The notes under the pieces are model-generated. The model made no database searches and was not told the origin of the DNA. It worked only from the letters and a program-made list of their open reading frames with translations. A DNA stretch of 48,482 bases. It comes from Micrococcales bacterium UBA2037 (GTDB lineage Bacteria > Actinomycetota > Actinomycetes > Actinomycetales > Microbacteriaceae). The stretch is taken from positions 1 through 48,482 of the forward strand of contig DDBH01000015.1 in NCBI GenBank assembly GCA_002333405.1, written 5' to 3'. Positions 30,333-39,579 of this stretch are shown here, in pieces; position 1 is the first letter of the stretch, and each line of letters begins with the position of its first letter. The position numbers and the translations under genes were made by a program.

Positions 30333-30863
30333 ATGACTGACCGCACGGTCCTATCTGAGCTAGACATTCTCAGGGCGCTAAAGCGCATCGCTCATGAAAT
30401 CCTCGAAGCAAATTCTGGCCCTGAAGACCTTCTTATTGTGGGGATACCCACCCGTGGTGCTCCATTGGCTGAGCGAATTTGCAAGATCCTAAAAGAAATC
30501 GAGCCGGCTCACAGTTTTGAGAGTGGCGTTCTGGACATCACCCTCTACCGCGACGACCAGAGCGCAACCTCTAGGCAACTTGGGCACACCAGCATTCCCG
30601 TTTCAGGCGTTCACGACAAAACTGTGGTGCTGGTCGATGACGTTTTGTTCTCGGGCAGGACCATCAGAGCCGCACTTGATGCACTGACAGAATTTGGAAG
30701 ACCGCGTCAGGTAAAACTGGCGGTTTTGGTTGACAGGGGGCATCGAGAGCTTCCAATTCGACCTGACTTCGTTGGAAAGAACCTGCCTACCGCAATCTCA
30801 GAACACGTGGCAGTGAACCTGGTTGAAATCGATGGCGTGGATCAGGTGGTGATTTCAGAATGA
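30333..30863 (+). CDS. pyrR: Pyrimidine operon regulator / uracil phosphoribosyltransferase PyrR
   Basis: PyrR binds pyr mRNA in the presence of UMP/UTP to lower pyrimidine gene expression; many members also have uracil phosphoribosyltransferase activity. The 176-residue PRTase fold carries the PRPP loop VVLVDDVLFSGRT, and the N-terminal LLIVGIPTRGAPLAERI motif. It has a strong AAGGAG ribosome site next to its presumed own RNA target and overlaps pyrB by four bases (ATGA). Confidence 0.95.
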   Translation: MTDRTVLSELDILRALKRIAHEILEANSGPEDLLIVGIPTRGAPLAERICKILKEIEPAHSFESGVLDITLYRDDQSATSRQLGHTSIPVSGVHDKTVVLVDDVLFSGRTIRAALDALTEFGRPRQVKLAVLVDRGHRELPIRPDFVGKNLPTAISEHVAVNLVEIDGVDQVVISE

Positions 30864-31789
30864 AGCACCTGGTTTCAATCAAGGACCTGGACATTGACTC
30901 TGCACTCTCACTGTTGGCCAGCTCTCAAGAACTCGCACTTGTGAATCAACGACAAGTAAAGAAGCTTCCAACTCTTCGAGGCAAAACGGTCGTGAACCTC
31001 TTCTATGAGAACTCCACCAGGACCAGAATCAGTTTTGAAATTGCTGCAAAGCGCCTCAGTGCAGACGTAATCAACTTTGATGCAAGCACCTCTAGCCTCT
31101 CAAAGGGGGAGTCGCTGAAGGACACTGCCCTGACTCTTGAGGCGCTTGGTGCTGATGCAATTGTCCTGCGTCACCCAATGTCCGGTGCCGCCCAGAGACT
31201 GGCAAGCAGCGACTGGATTCGTGGAAGCGTAATCAACGCCGGCGACGGTTCTCATGAGCACCCAACGCAAGCTCTCCTCGACGCGCTCACCATGCAGCAG
31301 CGCTTGGATCTCGGGGCAAATTTCGCAGGATTGAAAGTCCTAATCGTTGGTGACATCTTGCACTCAAGAGTTGCACGCAGCAACATCTTCCTGCTGAATC
31401 TCTTGGGGGCTGAGGTAAGTGTCGCGGGACCAGAGACACTGGTTCCAATTGAGATTGCAGAATTGGGCGTTACCATCCACCACGACTTTGACCAGGCACT
31501 TGCCGACCGGCCAAACGTAGTAATGATGCTTAGGGTGCAGGCAGAGCGGATGTCTAAGGATCTGTTTCCTTCAGCTAGCTCCTACGTCAAATTTTGGTCA
31601 CTCGGTGGAAACCGACTCGCTGGACTTGGGCCAGAGGTTGTAATCATGCACCCGGGACCCATGAATCGTGGGTTCGAAATTTCGGCTGAGGCAGCCGATG
31701 ATCCACGCTCGGCGGTGTTGCAACAGGTCACAAATGGACTAGCTGTAAGAATGGCTGTACTACAAACAACCCTTTCTGGAGGAAATTAG
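30860..31789 (+). CDS. pyrB: Aspartate carbamoyltransferase catalytic subunit
   Basis: PyrB joins carbamoyl phosphate and aspartate, the first committed step to UMP. The carbamoyl-phosphate motif ENSTRTRISFE and the HEHPTQALLD motif are intact, with the C-terminal MHPGPMNRG aspartate-binding loop. 309 residues. No pyrI regulatory subunit gene is present, so the enzyme is probably the simple trimer, perhaps held with PyrC as in some bacteria. Confidence 0.96.
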   Translation: MKHLVSIKDLDIDSALSLLASSQELALVNQRQVKKLPTLRGKTVVNLFYENSTRTRISFEIAAKRLSADVINFDASTSSLSKGESLKDTALTLEALGADAIVLRHPMSGAAQRLASSDWIRGSVINAGDGSHEHPTQALLDALTMQQRLDLGANFAGLKVLIVGDILHSRVARSNIFLLNLLGAEVSVAGPETLVPIEIAELGVTIHHDFDQALADRPNVVMMLRVQAERMSKDLFPSASSYVKFWSLGGNRLAGLGPEVVIMHPGPMNRGFEISAEAADDPRSAVLQQVTNGLAVRMAVLQTTLSGGN

Positions 31790-31790
31790 C

Positions 31791-33065
31791 ATGCCTACAA
31801 TCCTCAAGAACCTCACACTCGCCGACGGCTTGCGATCTGACATCAGAATCGAGGGCGACACCATCGTCGAAATGGGAACGATTTCGGGCAGCGGAATCGA
31901 CTGCGATTCCCTCATAGGACTGCCGGGCTTTGTTGACCCACACACGCACCTGCGCGAGCCTGGCTTTGAGGCAAGTGAAACTGTCCTATCCGGTTCAAGG
32001 GCCGCTGCAGCCGGCGGCTACACCGCGGTCTGCGCGATGGCCAATACGCTGCCGGTTGCTGACACAGCAGAGATCGTTGAGGCGGTTCTAGACGCCGGGG
32101 TAGCGGCGGGTTACTGCCAGGTGCAACCGATCGGCGCTGTCACAAATGGTCTTGCTGGCAAACAGCTATCGGAGATTACCCAGATGCACCAGTCGCGTGC
32201 GAATGTGACGATGTTTAGCGACGACGGAATTTGTGTTTCTGATCCCGCCCTGATGCAGGACGCGCTGGCCAAGGTTAAAGCCTTCGGCGGAGTCATTGCT
32301 CAGCACGCGCAGGATCCTGCACGAACCGAAGGCGCTCAGATGAACGCGGGGCCGCTCGCGATTGAACTTGGATTGACAGGCTGGCCACGACTTGCAGAAG
32401 AGGACATCATTGCCCGCGACGCGCTGCTTGCCGAACAGACCGGCTCCCGTCTTCACATCTGTCACCTGACAACTGCTGGCGGAGTAGAGGTTGTCAGATG
32501 GGCGAAACAACGCGGAATAGCAATCACAGCTGAGGTAACACCTCATCACCTGCTGTTGACCGAGGATCTAGTGCGCAGTTATGACCCTGTTTACAAGGTG
32601 AACCCGCCACTCAGAACAGGAGCCGACGCTAAAGCACTGATTGCCGGGGTTCTCGATGGCACAATCGATGTGCTTGGAACTGACCATGCTCCACACTCGG
32701 CGGAAAAGAAGGAAGCCGAATGGGGTCATGCAGCTTTTGGCATGCTTGGCCTAGAAACGGCAGCAAGTATTCTGCATCAGGTTTTAGCTGACACCGGCTC
32801 GCTAACCTGGCAACTTTTCGAACAGCTGATATCCAGTCGCGCAGCAGCACTGACTGGACTAAGCGATCACGGCCAGCTAGCGGTAGGCAGGAAGGCCAAC
32901 ATCACTGTCTTCAACCCGCATGAGGACCTTGCGGCAAGCTCCATCAGCCAGTCGCTGTCTTCTAACAACCCATATGCCGGAATGGTCTTCAAGGGCAGAG
33001 TTCAGCACACTGTTTACAACGGCACTTTCACGGTTAGAGATCAAACACTACAGGAGCTGAAGTGA
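31791..33065 (+). CDS. pyrC: Dihydroorotase
   Basis: PyrC (class I, 424 residues) cyclises carbamoyl aspartate to dihydroorotate. Metal ligands sit in PGFVDPHTHLREPGFE; the substrate and further metal residues in HLTTAGG, EVTPHHLLLTED and LGTDHAPHSAEKK. GGAGG lies upstream of the ATG, and the gene overlaps the next one by four bases. Confidence 0.95.
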   Translation: MPTILKNLTLADGLRSDIRIEGDTIVEMGTISGSGIDCDSLIGLPGFVDPHTHLREPGFEASETVLSGSRAAAAGGYTAVCAMANTLPVADTAEIVEAVLDAGVAAGYCQVQPIGAVTNGLAGKQLSEITQMHQSRANVTMFSDDGICVSDPALMQDALAKVKAFGGVIAQHAQDPARTEGAQMNAGPLAIELGLTGWPRLAEEDIIARDALLAEQTGSRLHICHLTTAGGVEVVRWAKQRGIAITAEVTPHHLLLTEDLVRSYDPVYKVNPPLRTGADAKALIAGVLDGTIDVLGTDHAPHSAEKKEAEWGHAAFGMLGLETAASILHQVLADTGSLTWQLFEQLISSRAAALTGLSDHGQLAVGRKANITVFNPHEDLAASSISQSLSSNNPYAGMVFKGRVQHTVYNGTFTVRDQTLQELK

Positions 33066-33547
33066 CCAGAGAAGTAATAGGACTACTCCTGCTATTGATA
33101 GTTCCGGCATTCGCCTTGGCTGCATACGTTGGGGTCAGGAGAGCAAGAGTCAAACAAGAAGCATCTTTGCCTGCGCCCGTGGGCGTTGAGCGTGCTGACT
33201 CTTTGGTGCACGACGACGGCCTCTACGTGAGCACGGTGCTTGCCGAAAGCCCGCTGACGCGAGTTTGGGCTCATGGTCTCGGGGTTCGTGGCAGGGTGAA
33301 GCTTGTGTCAAAGGACGCGGGCCTTGAGGTGCACAGACAGGGTGAGGCATCGTTTGTCATTCCGACTGCCCAAATTGTTGGTTTGGACAAAGCCTCGGCA
33401 ACCATTGATAAAGCAGTTGAGTCAAACGGACTTTTCTCAATCGTCTGGCTTTTGGGCCAAACCCAGCTGGTTTCGAATTTTCGAATTCCCAACCAGACCA
33501 CCAGGCAGCAGATTTCACATCAGATCACAAACACACTAGGAGCTTGA
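33062..33547 (+). CDS. Membrane protein conserved in the actinobacterial pyr operon
   Basis: A 161-residue protein with one N-terminal membrane helix (about 5-24), then a basic turn (RRARVKQE) and a soluble, beta-rich domain with a final basic-polar helix. It lies between pyrC and carA, where M. tuberculosis also has a small membrane/export-like gene (Rv1382), and it is held there by four-base overlap with pyrC and a one-base gap to carA. Its function is unknown. The fixed place within pyrimidine genes may mean a link to carbamoyl-phosphate use or simply conserved order. Confidence 0.78.
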   Translation: MTREVIGLLLLLIVPAFALAAYVGVRRARVKQEASLPAPVGVERADSLVHDDGLYVSTVLAESPLTRVWAHGLGVRGRVKLVSKDAGLEVHRQGEASFVIPTAQIVGLDKASATIDKAVESNGLFSIVWLLGQTQLVSNFRIPNQTTRQQISHQITNTLGA

Positions 33548-33548
33548 C

Positions 33549-34664
33549 TTGAGTAACGCGTATTTAGTTCTAGAAGATGGCACAGTCTTTGAGGGCGATA
33601 GCTATGGCGCAGAGGGTCAAACTCTAGGCGAGTTGGTCTTCTCAACTGGAATGACTGGTTATCAGGAGACCCTCACCGACCCGTCCTACGCTGGTCAAAT
33701 CGTGATGCAGACCGCACCGCACGTGGGCATTACCGGCACCAATGCACTCGATGAGGAGTCGAGCAGAATTTGGGTCTCCGGCTACGTGCTGAAGGAGCCA
33801 TCCAGGGTCGCCAGCAATTTCCGAGCAGAGCGGACTCTCGAAAATGACTTGACCTCGCAGGGCATCGTCGGAATTTGTAACGTCGACACCCGCGCAATCA
33901 CCCTTCACATCAGAAGCGCAGGCGCGATGCGCTCTGGCATCTTTTCCGGCTCGGCCGCGCTCACTCGCGAGCAGATGATCCAGGCGGTAAAGGACTCGGC
34001 TCAGATGAAGGGTCAGAGCCTAAGCTCCAAAGTTTCTACAACCGACAATGTCTCTATTCCCTCGCAGGGAACAAGGGTCGGCAAAGTTGCAATCCTTGAT
34101 CTTGGTATCAAGAAGTCAACCATTGAGCACTTGAATGCCAGAGGCTTAGATGTCGAGCTGTTTCCTGCTGACTCCTCGAGTCAGAGGATTTTGGACAGTC
34201 AACCTGACGCATTCTTTTTCTCGAACGGCCCTGGGGACCCATCAGCAAGCGCTGCTCAGGTATCGATGCTTCAAGACCTACTGAAGACCGGCAAGCCCTT
34301 TTTCGGAATCTGCTTCGGAAATCAACTCCTGGGACGAGCTCTTGGTTTTGAAACTTACAAGCTGAGCTTTGGTCATCGAGGCATTAACCAACCGGTTATG
34401 AATACCAGCAGCGGCAAGGTTGAGGTCACAGCTCACAACCACGGGTTTGCGGTCAAGCTGGAGCAGGAAAGTGCTGATTCCCCTGCCGGTTTTGGTCGAG
34501 TAGTGGTCTCACACCGGGGTCTGAACGATCAGGTGGTCGAGGGTCTTGAGTGCTTGGACATCCCGGCATTTTCGGTGCAGTACCACCCCGAGGCAGCTGC
34601 CGGCCCACACGACAGTCACTACCTATTCGATAAGTTCCTGAACGCCATCAAGGGGAGCAAGTAA
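33549..34664 (+). CDS. carA: Carbamoyl-phosphate synthase small (glutaminase) subunit
   Basis: CarA hydrolyses glutamine and passes ammonia to CarB for carbamoyl phosphate, used for pyrimidines and arginine. The 371-residue protein has the N-terminal domain (VLEDGTVFEGDSYGAEG) and a class I glutaminase domain whose nucleophilic cysteine is in FGICFGNQLLG and whose His-Glu pair is in QYHPEAAAG. The TTG start lies one base after the membrane-protein gene. carB starts at its last base. Confidence 0.96.
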   Translation: MSNAYLVLEDGTVFEGDSYGAEGQTLGELVFSTGMTGYQETLTDPSYAGQIVMQTAPHVGITGTNALDEESSRIWVSGYVLKEPSRVASNFRAERTLENDLTSQGIVGICNVDTRAITLHIRSAGAMRSGIFSGSAALTREQMIQAVKDSAQMKGQSLSSKVSTTDNVSIPSQGTRVGKVAILDLGIKKSTIEHLNARGLDVELFPADSSSQRILDSQPDAFFFSNGPGDPSASAAQVSMLQDLLKTGKPFFGICFGNQLLGRALGFETYKLSFGHRGINQPVMNTSSGKVEVTAHNHGFAVKLEQESADSPAGFGRVVVSHRGLNDQVVEGLECLDIPAFSVQYHPEAAAGPHDSHYLFDKFLNAIKGSK

Positions 34665-37600
34665 TGCCAAAGAGAAATGACATTAAGTCTGTCCTAGTTA
34701 TTGGGTCAGGACCGATTGTGATCGGGCAGGCCTGTGAGTTTGACTACTCGGGTACTCAGGCTTGTCGGGTGCTTCAGGAGGAGGGCATCCGCGTGATTCT
34801 GGTGAATTCCAATCCGGCGACAATTATGACTGATCCTGACTTCGCCGATGCAACCTACATCGAGCCGATTACACCAGAAGTTATTGAAGCGATCATCGAG
34901 AAGGAGAAGCCGGATGCCATCCTGCCCACCCTCGGTGGTCAAACCGCTCTTAACGCCGCAATCTCGCTCTACGAGCGCGGATCGCTCGACAAGTATGGAG
35001 TTGAACTAATTGGTGCAAACGTCGCAGCCATCAAGGCCGGCGAGGATCGGCTTGAATTCAAGGAACTGGTTCTTCGAGCCGGTGCCTCCGTCGCCAAGTC
35101 TGCTGTTGCTCACACCATGGACGAGGTTATAGAAATCGCTGGCCAGATCGGCTACCCGATGGTAGTTAGGCCGTCGTTCACCATGGGTGGTTTGGGTTCA
35201 GGTTTTGCCTACAACGAGGCAGACCTGCGCCGGATTGCCGGCGCTGGACTGCAGGCCTCTCCAACCACCGAAGTCCTTCTCGAGGAGTCGATTATGGGTT
35301 GGAAAGAATACGAGCTTGAGCTGATGCGCGACAATAACGACAACACCGTTGTGGTTTGCAGCATCGAGAACTTTGATCCCGTTGGCGTGCACACCGGTGA
35401 CTCAATAACCGTGGCCCCTGCTCTTACCCTTACGGACCGTGAGTATCAGAACATGCGAGACATCGCCATTCAGATCATCCGCGACGTAGGTGTAGACACC
35501 GGAGGTTGCAACATCCAGTTCGCGGTAGACCCCGCCGACGGCAGAATCATCGTTATCGAGATGAACCCTCGCGTTAGCAGGTCATCCGCCCTGGCATCAA
35601 AGGCCACTGGGTTCCCGATCGCCAAAATTGCAGCGAAGCTCGCTATTGGTTACACACTGGATGAGATTCCGAACGACATCACCGGTGTCACCCCGGCTTC
35701 GTTTGAACCGAGCCTTGACTACATTGTCGTGAAGGTTCCGAGGTTCGCTTTTGAGAAGTTCCCGGCTGCTGACCCAACTCTCACCACCACCATGAAGAGC
35801 GTGGGTGAGGTAATGGCTATTGGAAGAACCTTCTCCCAAGCTCTTCAAAAAGCACTCAGATCACTGGAAAAGAGAGGGAGTTCCTTCAGCTTCCCAACTG
35901 TAAAGGCCGACCTGAACACCCTGCTGGAGCAGATGAAGACCTCAACCGAAAGCCGTATCGGCCAGGTTCAACAGGCACTCTGGTCAGGGGCCACGGCCCA
36001 GCAGATTTTCGACGCGACCAAGATTGACCCGTGGTTTATCGACCAAATCGTACTTATAAATGAGGTCGCCAGTTGGTTCGGGGGACTTGAGGAGATTGAA
36101 GTTGCCAGCCTTAAGCGCGCCAAGCAGAACGGATTTTCTGACAGTCAGCTTGCTGAAATCCGAGGCGTCACTGAAGAGTCGATCAGGTCACTAAGACACA
36201 ATCACAACCTGAGACCAGTGTTCAAGACCGTGGACACCTGCGCCGGTGAATTCCCAGCACTCACGCCGTATCACTACAGCAGCTATGAACAGTTCACAGA
36301 AGTAGTGCCATCGGACCGTAAGAAAGTCGTGATTCTGGGTTCTGGCCCGAACCGCATTGGCCAGGGTGTGGAGTTCGACTATAGCTGCGTGCATGCAACG
36401 TTCGCACTGAAGGAGTCCGGCTTCGAGACAATCATGATCAACTGCAACCCGGAGACGGTATCAACCGATTACGACACCGCCGACCGGCTCTACTTCGAAC
36501 CCCTTACTTTGGAGGATGTGCTGGAGGTGATCCATGCTGAATCTCAATCTGGCGAACTTGTTGGCGTGATGGTCCAACTCGGGGGCCAGACTGCGCTTGG
36601 GCTGGCTAACGGCCTTGAGGCCGCTGGCATCACCATTCTCGGCACCACGCCAACCGACATCGACCGGGCTGAGGAGCGAGGCAAGTTCCAGCAGATTCTG
36701 GATCAGGGGCACCTGTTGGCACCGGCTAACGGAATGGCCACCAACCTAGCCGAAGCCACTGCCGTGGCAGCAAGAATTGGCTTCCCGGTGCTGGTTCGTC
36801 CAAGCTTCGTGCTGGGTGGCAGAGGCATGGAAATTGTCTACGACCAAGGCTCACTCGACGGCTATTTTGATCGCATCGCAGAGCACGCACTGGTTGACGC
36901 AGAGCACCCGCTGTTGGTTGACCGGTTCCTGGATGACGCAATAGAGATTGACGTCGATGCACTCTACGACGGTGAGCAGCTATACATAGGCGGCGTCATG
37001 GAGCACATCGAGGAAGCCGGGATTCACTCGGGGGACTCCAGCTGCACTTTGCCGCCGATCACGCTGAGCGAGGCGCAAATTGACCGAGTAGTGGCCGCGA
37101 CCCAGATAATTGCCGCCGGGCTGAACGTGGTTGGACTTCTCAATGTTCAGTTCGCTCTGGCTTCGGATGTTTTGTATGTCCTGGAAGCCAACCCAAGAGC
37201 AAGCCGAACTGTTCCGTTTGTGTCGAAGGCGCTTGGCATCACTCTGGCAAAGGCTGCCGCAAGAGTAATGGTGGGGCAGAAGATCTCAGAGTTGATTAGC
37301 GCCGGCCATCTTCCTGAATCCGATGGATCTTCATGCCCAGCAGGAACACCGATCTCTGTCAAGGAAGCGGTGCTGCCATTCAAGCGCTTTGCTACTAAAG
37401 ACGGCAGATTCGTTGACTCGCTGCTTGGCCCAGAAATGCGCTCAACTGGCGAGGTAATGGGAATCGACAAGGACTTCCCAACCGCCTTCGCTAAGGCCCA
37501 GGCCGGCTCTGGCTCAGCACTGCCCACTTCTGGAACCGTGTTTGTTTCGGTTGCCGACAGAGACAAGCCGCAGCTATTGCTGCCGGTGCGTCGCCTAGCG

Positions 37601-37957
37601 CAACTTGGTTACCGAATCCTTGCTACCGCCGGCACTGCCGCGATGCTTGCCAGACACGGAATTGAGGCACAGTCAGTAATCAAACACTCGACCGCAAAAC
37701 AGGGCCAGACCTCGATAGTCGACATGATTACCGCAGGTGAAGTTGATGTTGTTGTGAACACTCCATCTGGTGCCGATGCCCGAGTAGACGGCTATGAGAT
37801 TAGAGCCGCAACAACCGCTGCCGACAAGCCAATATTCACTACAGTTGCCCAGCTAAGCGCAGCAATCGGCTCCTTCGAGGTTGTTAGAGAGGGACCATTT
37901 AGCGTAAAGCCGCTACAGGAGTACGAAATCGAACGAAAAGAGCTGATCAGTGAGTAG
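34664..37957 (+). CDS. carB: Carbamoyl-phosphate synthase large subunit
   Basis: CarB (1097 residues) has two homologous ATP-grasp halves. The N-half begins KSVLVIGSGPIVIGQACEFD and the C-half repeats this as KVVILGSGPNRIGQGVEFD near residue 555; each half carries its VRPSF(T/V)(M/L)GG(L/R)G motif. The last ~130 residues form the MGS-like allosteric domain. The C-terminus overlaps pyrF by eight bases. Confidence 0.97.
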   Translation: MPKRNDIKSVLVIGSGPIVIGQACEFDYSGTQACRVLQEEGIRVILVNSNPATIMTDPDFADATYIEPITPEVIEAIIEKEKPDAILPTLGGQTALNAAISLYERGSLDKYGVELIGANVAAIKAGEDRLEFKELVLRAGASVAKSAVAHTMDEVIEIAGQIGYPMVVRPSFTMGGLGSGFAYNEADLRRIAGAGLQASPTTEVLLEESIMGWKEYELELMRDNNDNTVVVCSIENFDPVGVHTGDSITVAPALTLTDREYQNMRDIAIQIIRDVGVDTGGCNIQFAVDPADGRIIVIEMNPRVSRSSALASKATGFPIAKIAAKLAIGYTLDEIPNDITGVTPASFEPSLDYIVVKVPRFAFEKFPAADPTLTTTMKSVGEVMAIGRTFSQALQKALRSLEKRGSSFSFPTVKADLNTLLEQMKTSTESRIGQVQQALWSGATAQQIFDATKIDPWFIDQIVLINEVASWFGGLEEIEVASLKRAKQNGFSDSQLAEIRGVTEESIRSLRHNHNLRPVFKTVDTCAGEFPALTPYHYSSYEQFTEVVPSDRKKVVILGSGPNRIGQGVEFDYSCVHATFALKESGFETIMINCNPETVSTDYDTADRLYFEPLTLEDVLEVIHAESQSGELVGVMVQLGGQTALGLANGLEAAGITILGTTPTDIDRAEERGKFQQILDQGHLLAPANGMATNLAEATAVAARIGFPVLVRPSFVLGGRGMEIVYDQGSLDGYFDRIAEHALVDAEHPLLVDRFLDDAIEIDVDALYDGEQLYIGGVMEHIEEAGIHSGDSSCTLPPITLSEAQIDRVVAATQIIAAGLNVVGLLNVQFALASDVLYVLEANPRASRTVPFVSKALGITLAKAAARVMVGQKISELISAGHLPESDGSSCPAGTPISVKEAVLPFKRFATKDGRFVDSLLGPEMRSTGEVMGIDKDFPTAFAKAQAGSGSALPTSGTVFVSVADRDKPQLLLPVRRLAQLGYRILATAGTAAMLARHGIEAQSVIKHSTAKQGQTSIVDMITAGEVDVVVNTPSGADARVDGYEIRAATTAADKPIFTTVAQLSAAIGSFEVVREGPFSVKPLQEYEIERKELISE

Positions 37958-38756
37958 CTTTCAGGCAAACATCGAGCTGGCTGTTTCTGAGCATGGGCCA
38001 CTTTGTCTTGGCATTGACCCGAGCGAAAAAGAGCTTCATAACTGGGAACTGCCGGACAGTGCAACGGGAGCTAAGGAGTTCGCGCTTCGCTGCATAGAGG
38101 CAGCCGAGGGCCGAATCGGCATCGTCAAGCCACAAGTTGCCTTTTTTGAGAGGTTTGGATCGAGCGGATTTCTGGCGCTGGAGGAGGTGCTGCAGGCAGC
38201 AAGAGACCTCGGGTTGCTTGTGATTTCCGACGCTAAACGCGGCGACATCGGATCAACCATGCTCGGCTACGCCCAGGCCTGGTTTGGAGACGATTCTCCG
38301 CTTCGGGTTGACGCACTGACGGTCAGTCCGTACTTGGGGCCATCCTCCACGGTTGAGATCCTCGATCACGCCCGCGACATTGGCGGTGGCATCTTTCTGT
38401 TAGCTGCCACCAGTAACCCGGAGGCAACTGAGTTGCAGACGTCTAAAACTGGAAAAGCAACTGTTTCGGCCACCGTGATAGAGCTGGCCCAAAAGATTGG
38501 TCTTGGCGATTGTGGCGTTGTTATTGGTGCAACCCAGGACCTGGATCAATTTGGAATTGCTCACATCCGCACTACTGACGTCGGAATCCCGATTCTGGCT
38601 CCAGGTTATGGGGCGCAAGGTGCCAAGCTTGCCGGCCTCAAGGATCAGTTTGGCGCTAGCTCTTCTCGCGTGATCCCAAACATGTCCAGGGCTCTTACCA
38701 TGGCTGGCCCTGAGTCTGTGGCGAAACTAATTGATAAGGCTAAATTAGAGCTATGA
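37950..38756 (+). CDS. pyrF: Orotidine 5'-phosphate decarboxylase (type 2)
   Basis: PyrF decarboxylates OMP to UMP, the last step of the pathway. The 268-residue protein is of the type 2 (mycobacterial/myxobacterial) group: LGIDPSEKELHNW near the start, VKPQVAFFERFG and the catalytic LVISDAKRGDIGSTM, with no type 1 DxKxxDI pattern. It starts with GTG inside carB and overlaps gmk by four bases. In M. tuberculosis mihF lies between pyrF and gmk; it is absent here. Confidence 0.95.
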   Translation: MSSFQANIELAVSEHGPLCLGIDPSEKELHNWELPDSATGAKEFALRCIEAAEGRIGIVKPQVAFFERFGSSGFLALEEVLQAARDLGLLVISDAKRGDIGSTMLGYAQAWFGDDSPLRVDALTVSPYLGPSSTVEILDHARDIGGGIFLLAATSNPEATELQTSKTGKATVSATVIELAQKIGLGDCGVVIGATQDLDQFGIAHIRTTDVGIPILAPGYGAQGAKLAGLKDQFGASSSRVIPNMSRALTMAGPESVAKLIDKAKLEL

Positions 38757-39307
38757 GCTTGATTGTGCTGGCAGGGCCAGCTGGAGTTGGCAAGGGATCG
38801 CTGGTTAGCTGGCTTTTAGAAAACGACCCGCGTTTCACACTTTCGGTGTCAGCCACCACCAGAAAGCCTCGGGCAGGTGAGGTTCACGGAAAGCAATACT
38901 GGTTCCTTGAAAAACAAGAGTTTGAGAAGCTGATTTCAGACAACCAGCTCCTGGAGTGGGCGATAGTGCACGGTGAGCACTACTACGGCACACTTTTGAA
39001 CGAACTGACCCGCGCAGAAGCCAATGACCAGCACCTACTTTTAGAAATAGACTTGCAAGGGGCCAGACAAATTGAGCGGCGAATACCGCACGCCATTAGC
39101 ATTTTTGTGAATCCACCGAGCTGGGAAGAGTTGGAATCTCGTCTAAGAAAAAGAGGAACCGAGACAGAATCGGAAATTCAAACTAGACTTGAGACAGCTC
39201 GCGAAGAACTAGCAGCTAATCATGAGTTTGATTTTCAGGTAACCAACGATGACCTGGCCAAAACTGGCAAGAAGATTGTTGAAATAGTTAATGAGTCGGA
39301 GAGATAA
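38753..39307 (+). CDS. gmk: Guanylate kinase
   Basis: Gmk phosphorylates GMP to GDP. P-loop AGPAGVGKGS at about residues 7-16, GMP-binding residues in SATTRKPRAGEVHGKQYWF, LEWAIVHGEHYYGT and LLLEIDLQGARQ, and the lid with RKRGTETE. 184 residues. It follows pyrF by a four-base overlap and precedes rpoZ by two bases, a pairing (gmk-rpoZ) widely conserved. Confidence 0.96.
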   Translation: MSLIVLAGPAGVGKGSLVSWLLENDPRFTLSVSATTRKPRAGEVHGKQYWFLEKQEFEKLISDNQLLEWAIVHGEHYYGTLLNELTRAEANDQHLLLEIDLQGARQIERRIPHAISIFVNPPSWEELESRLRKRGTETESEIQTRLETAREELAANHEFDFQVTNDDLAKTGKKIVEIVNESER

Positions 39308-39309
39308 AC

Positions 39310-39573
39310 ATGAGCGATAACAAGAGTCCACTGACGGGAATTGTTTCCCCTCCAATTGACGAGCTTCTAGAGAAGGCTGACTCCAACTATCAGCTAGTAA
39401 TCATTGCGTCCAAGCGCGCTAGACAAATCAACGAGTACTACAGTGCGCTTCACGAGGGCTCACTGTTCAACTATGTTGGACCACTTGTTGATTCAGCAAT
39501 TGACGACAAGCCTTTGAGCATTGCCCTGCATGAAATTCACGCGGGCAAGCTTGAGATGATTCCAAATAAGTAG
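39310..39573 (+). CDS. rpoZ: DNA-directed RNA polymerase omega subunit
   Basis: Omega helps fold and hold the beta' subunit and in many bacteria binds ppGpp. The 87-residue protein has the core motif YQLVIIASKRARQINEYY in its first half and the KPLSIALHEIHAGKL end usual for actinobacterial omega. It sits in the standard place after gmk. Confidence 0.93.
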   Translation: MSDNKSPLTGIVSPPIDELLEKADSNYQLVIIASKRARQINEYYSALHEGSLFNYVGPLVDSAIDDKPLSIALHEIHAGKLEMIPNK

Positions 39574-39579
39574 GTAAAT

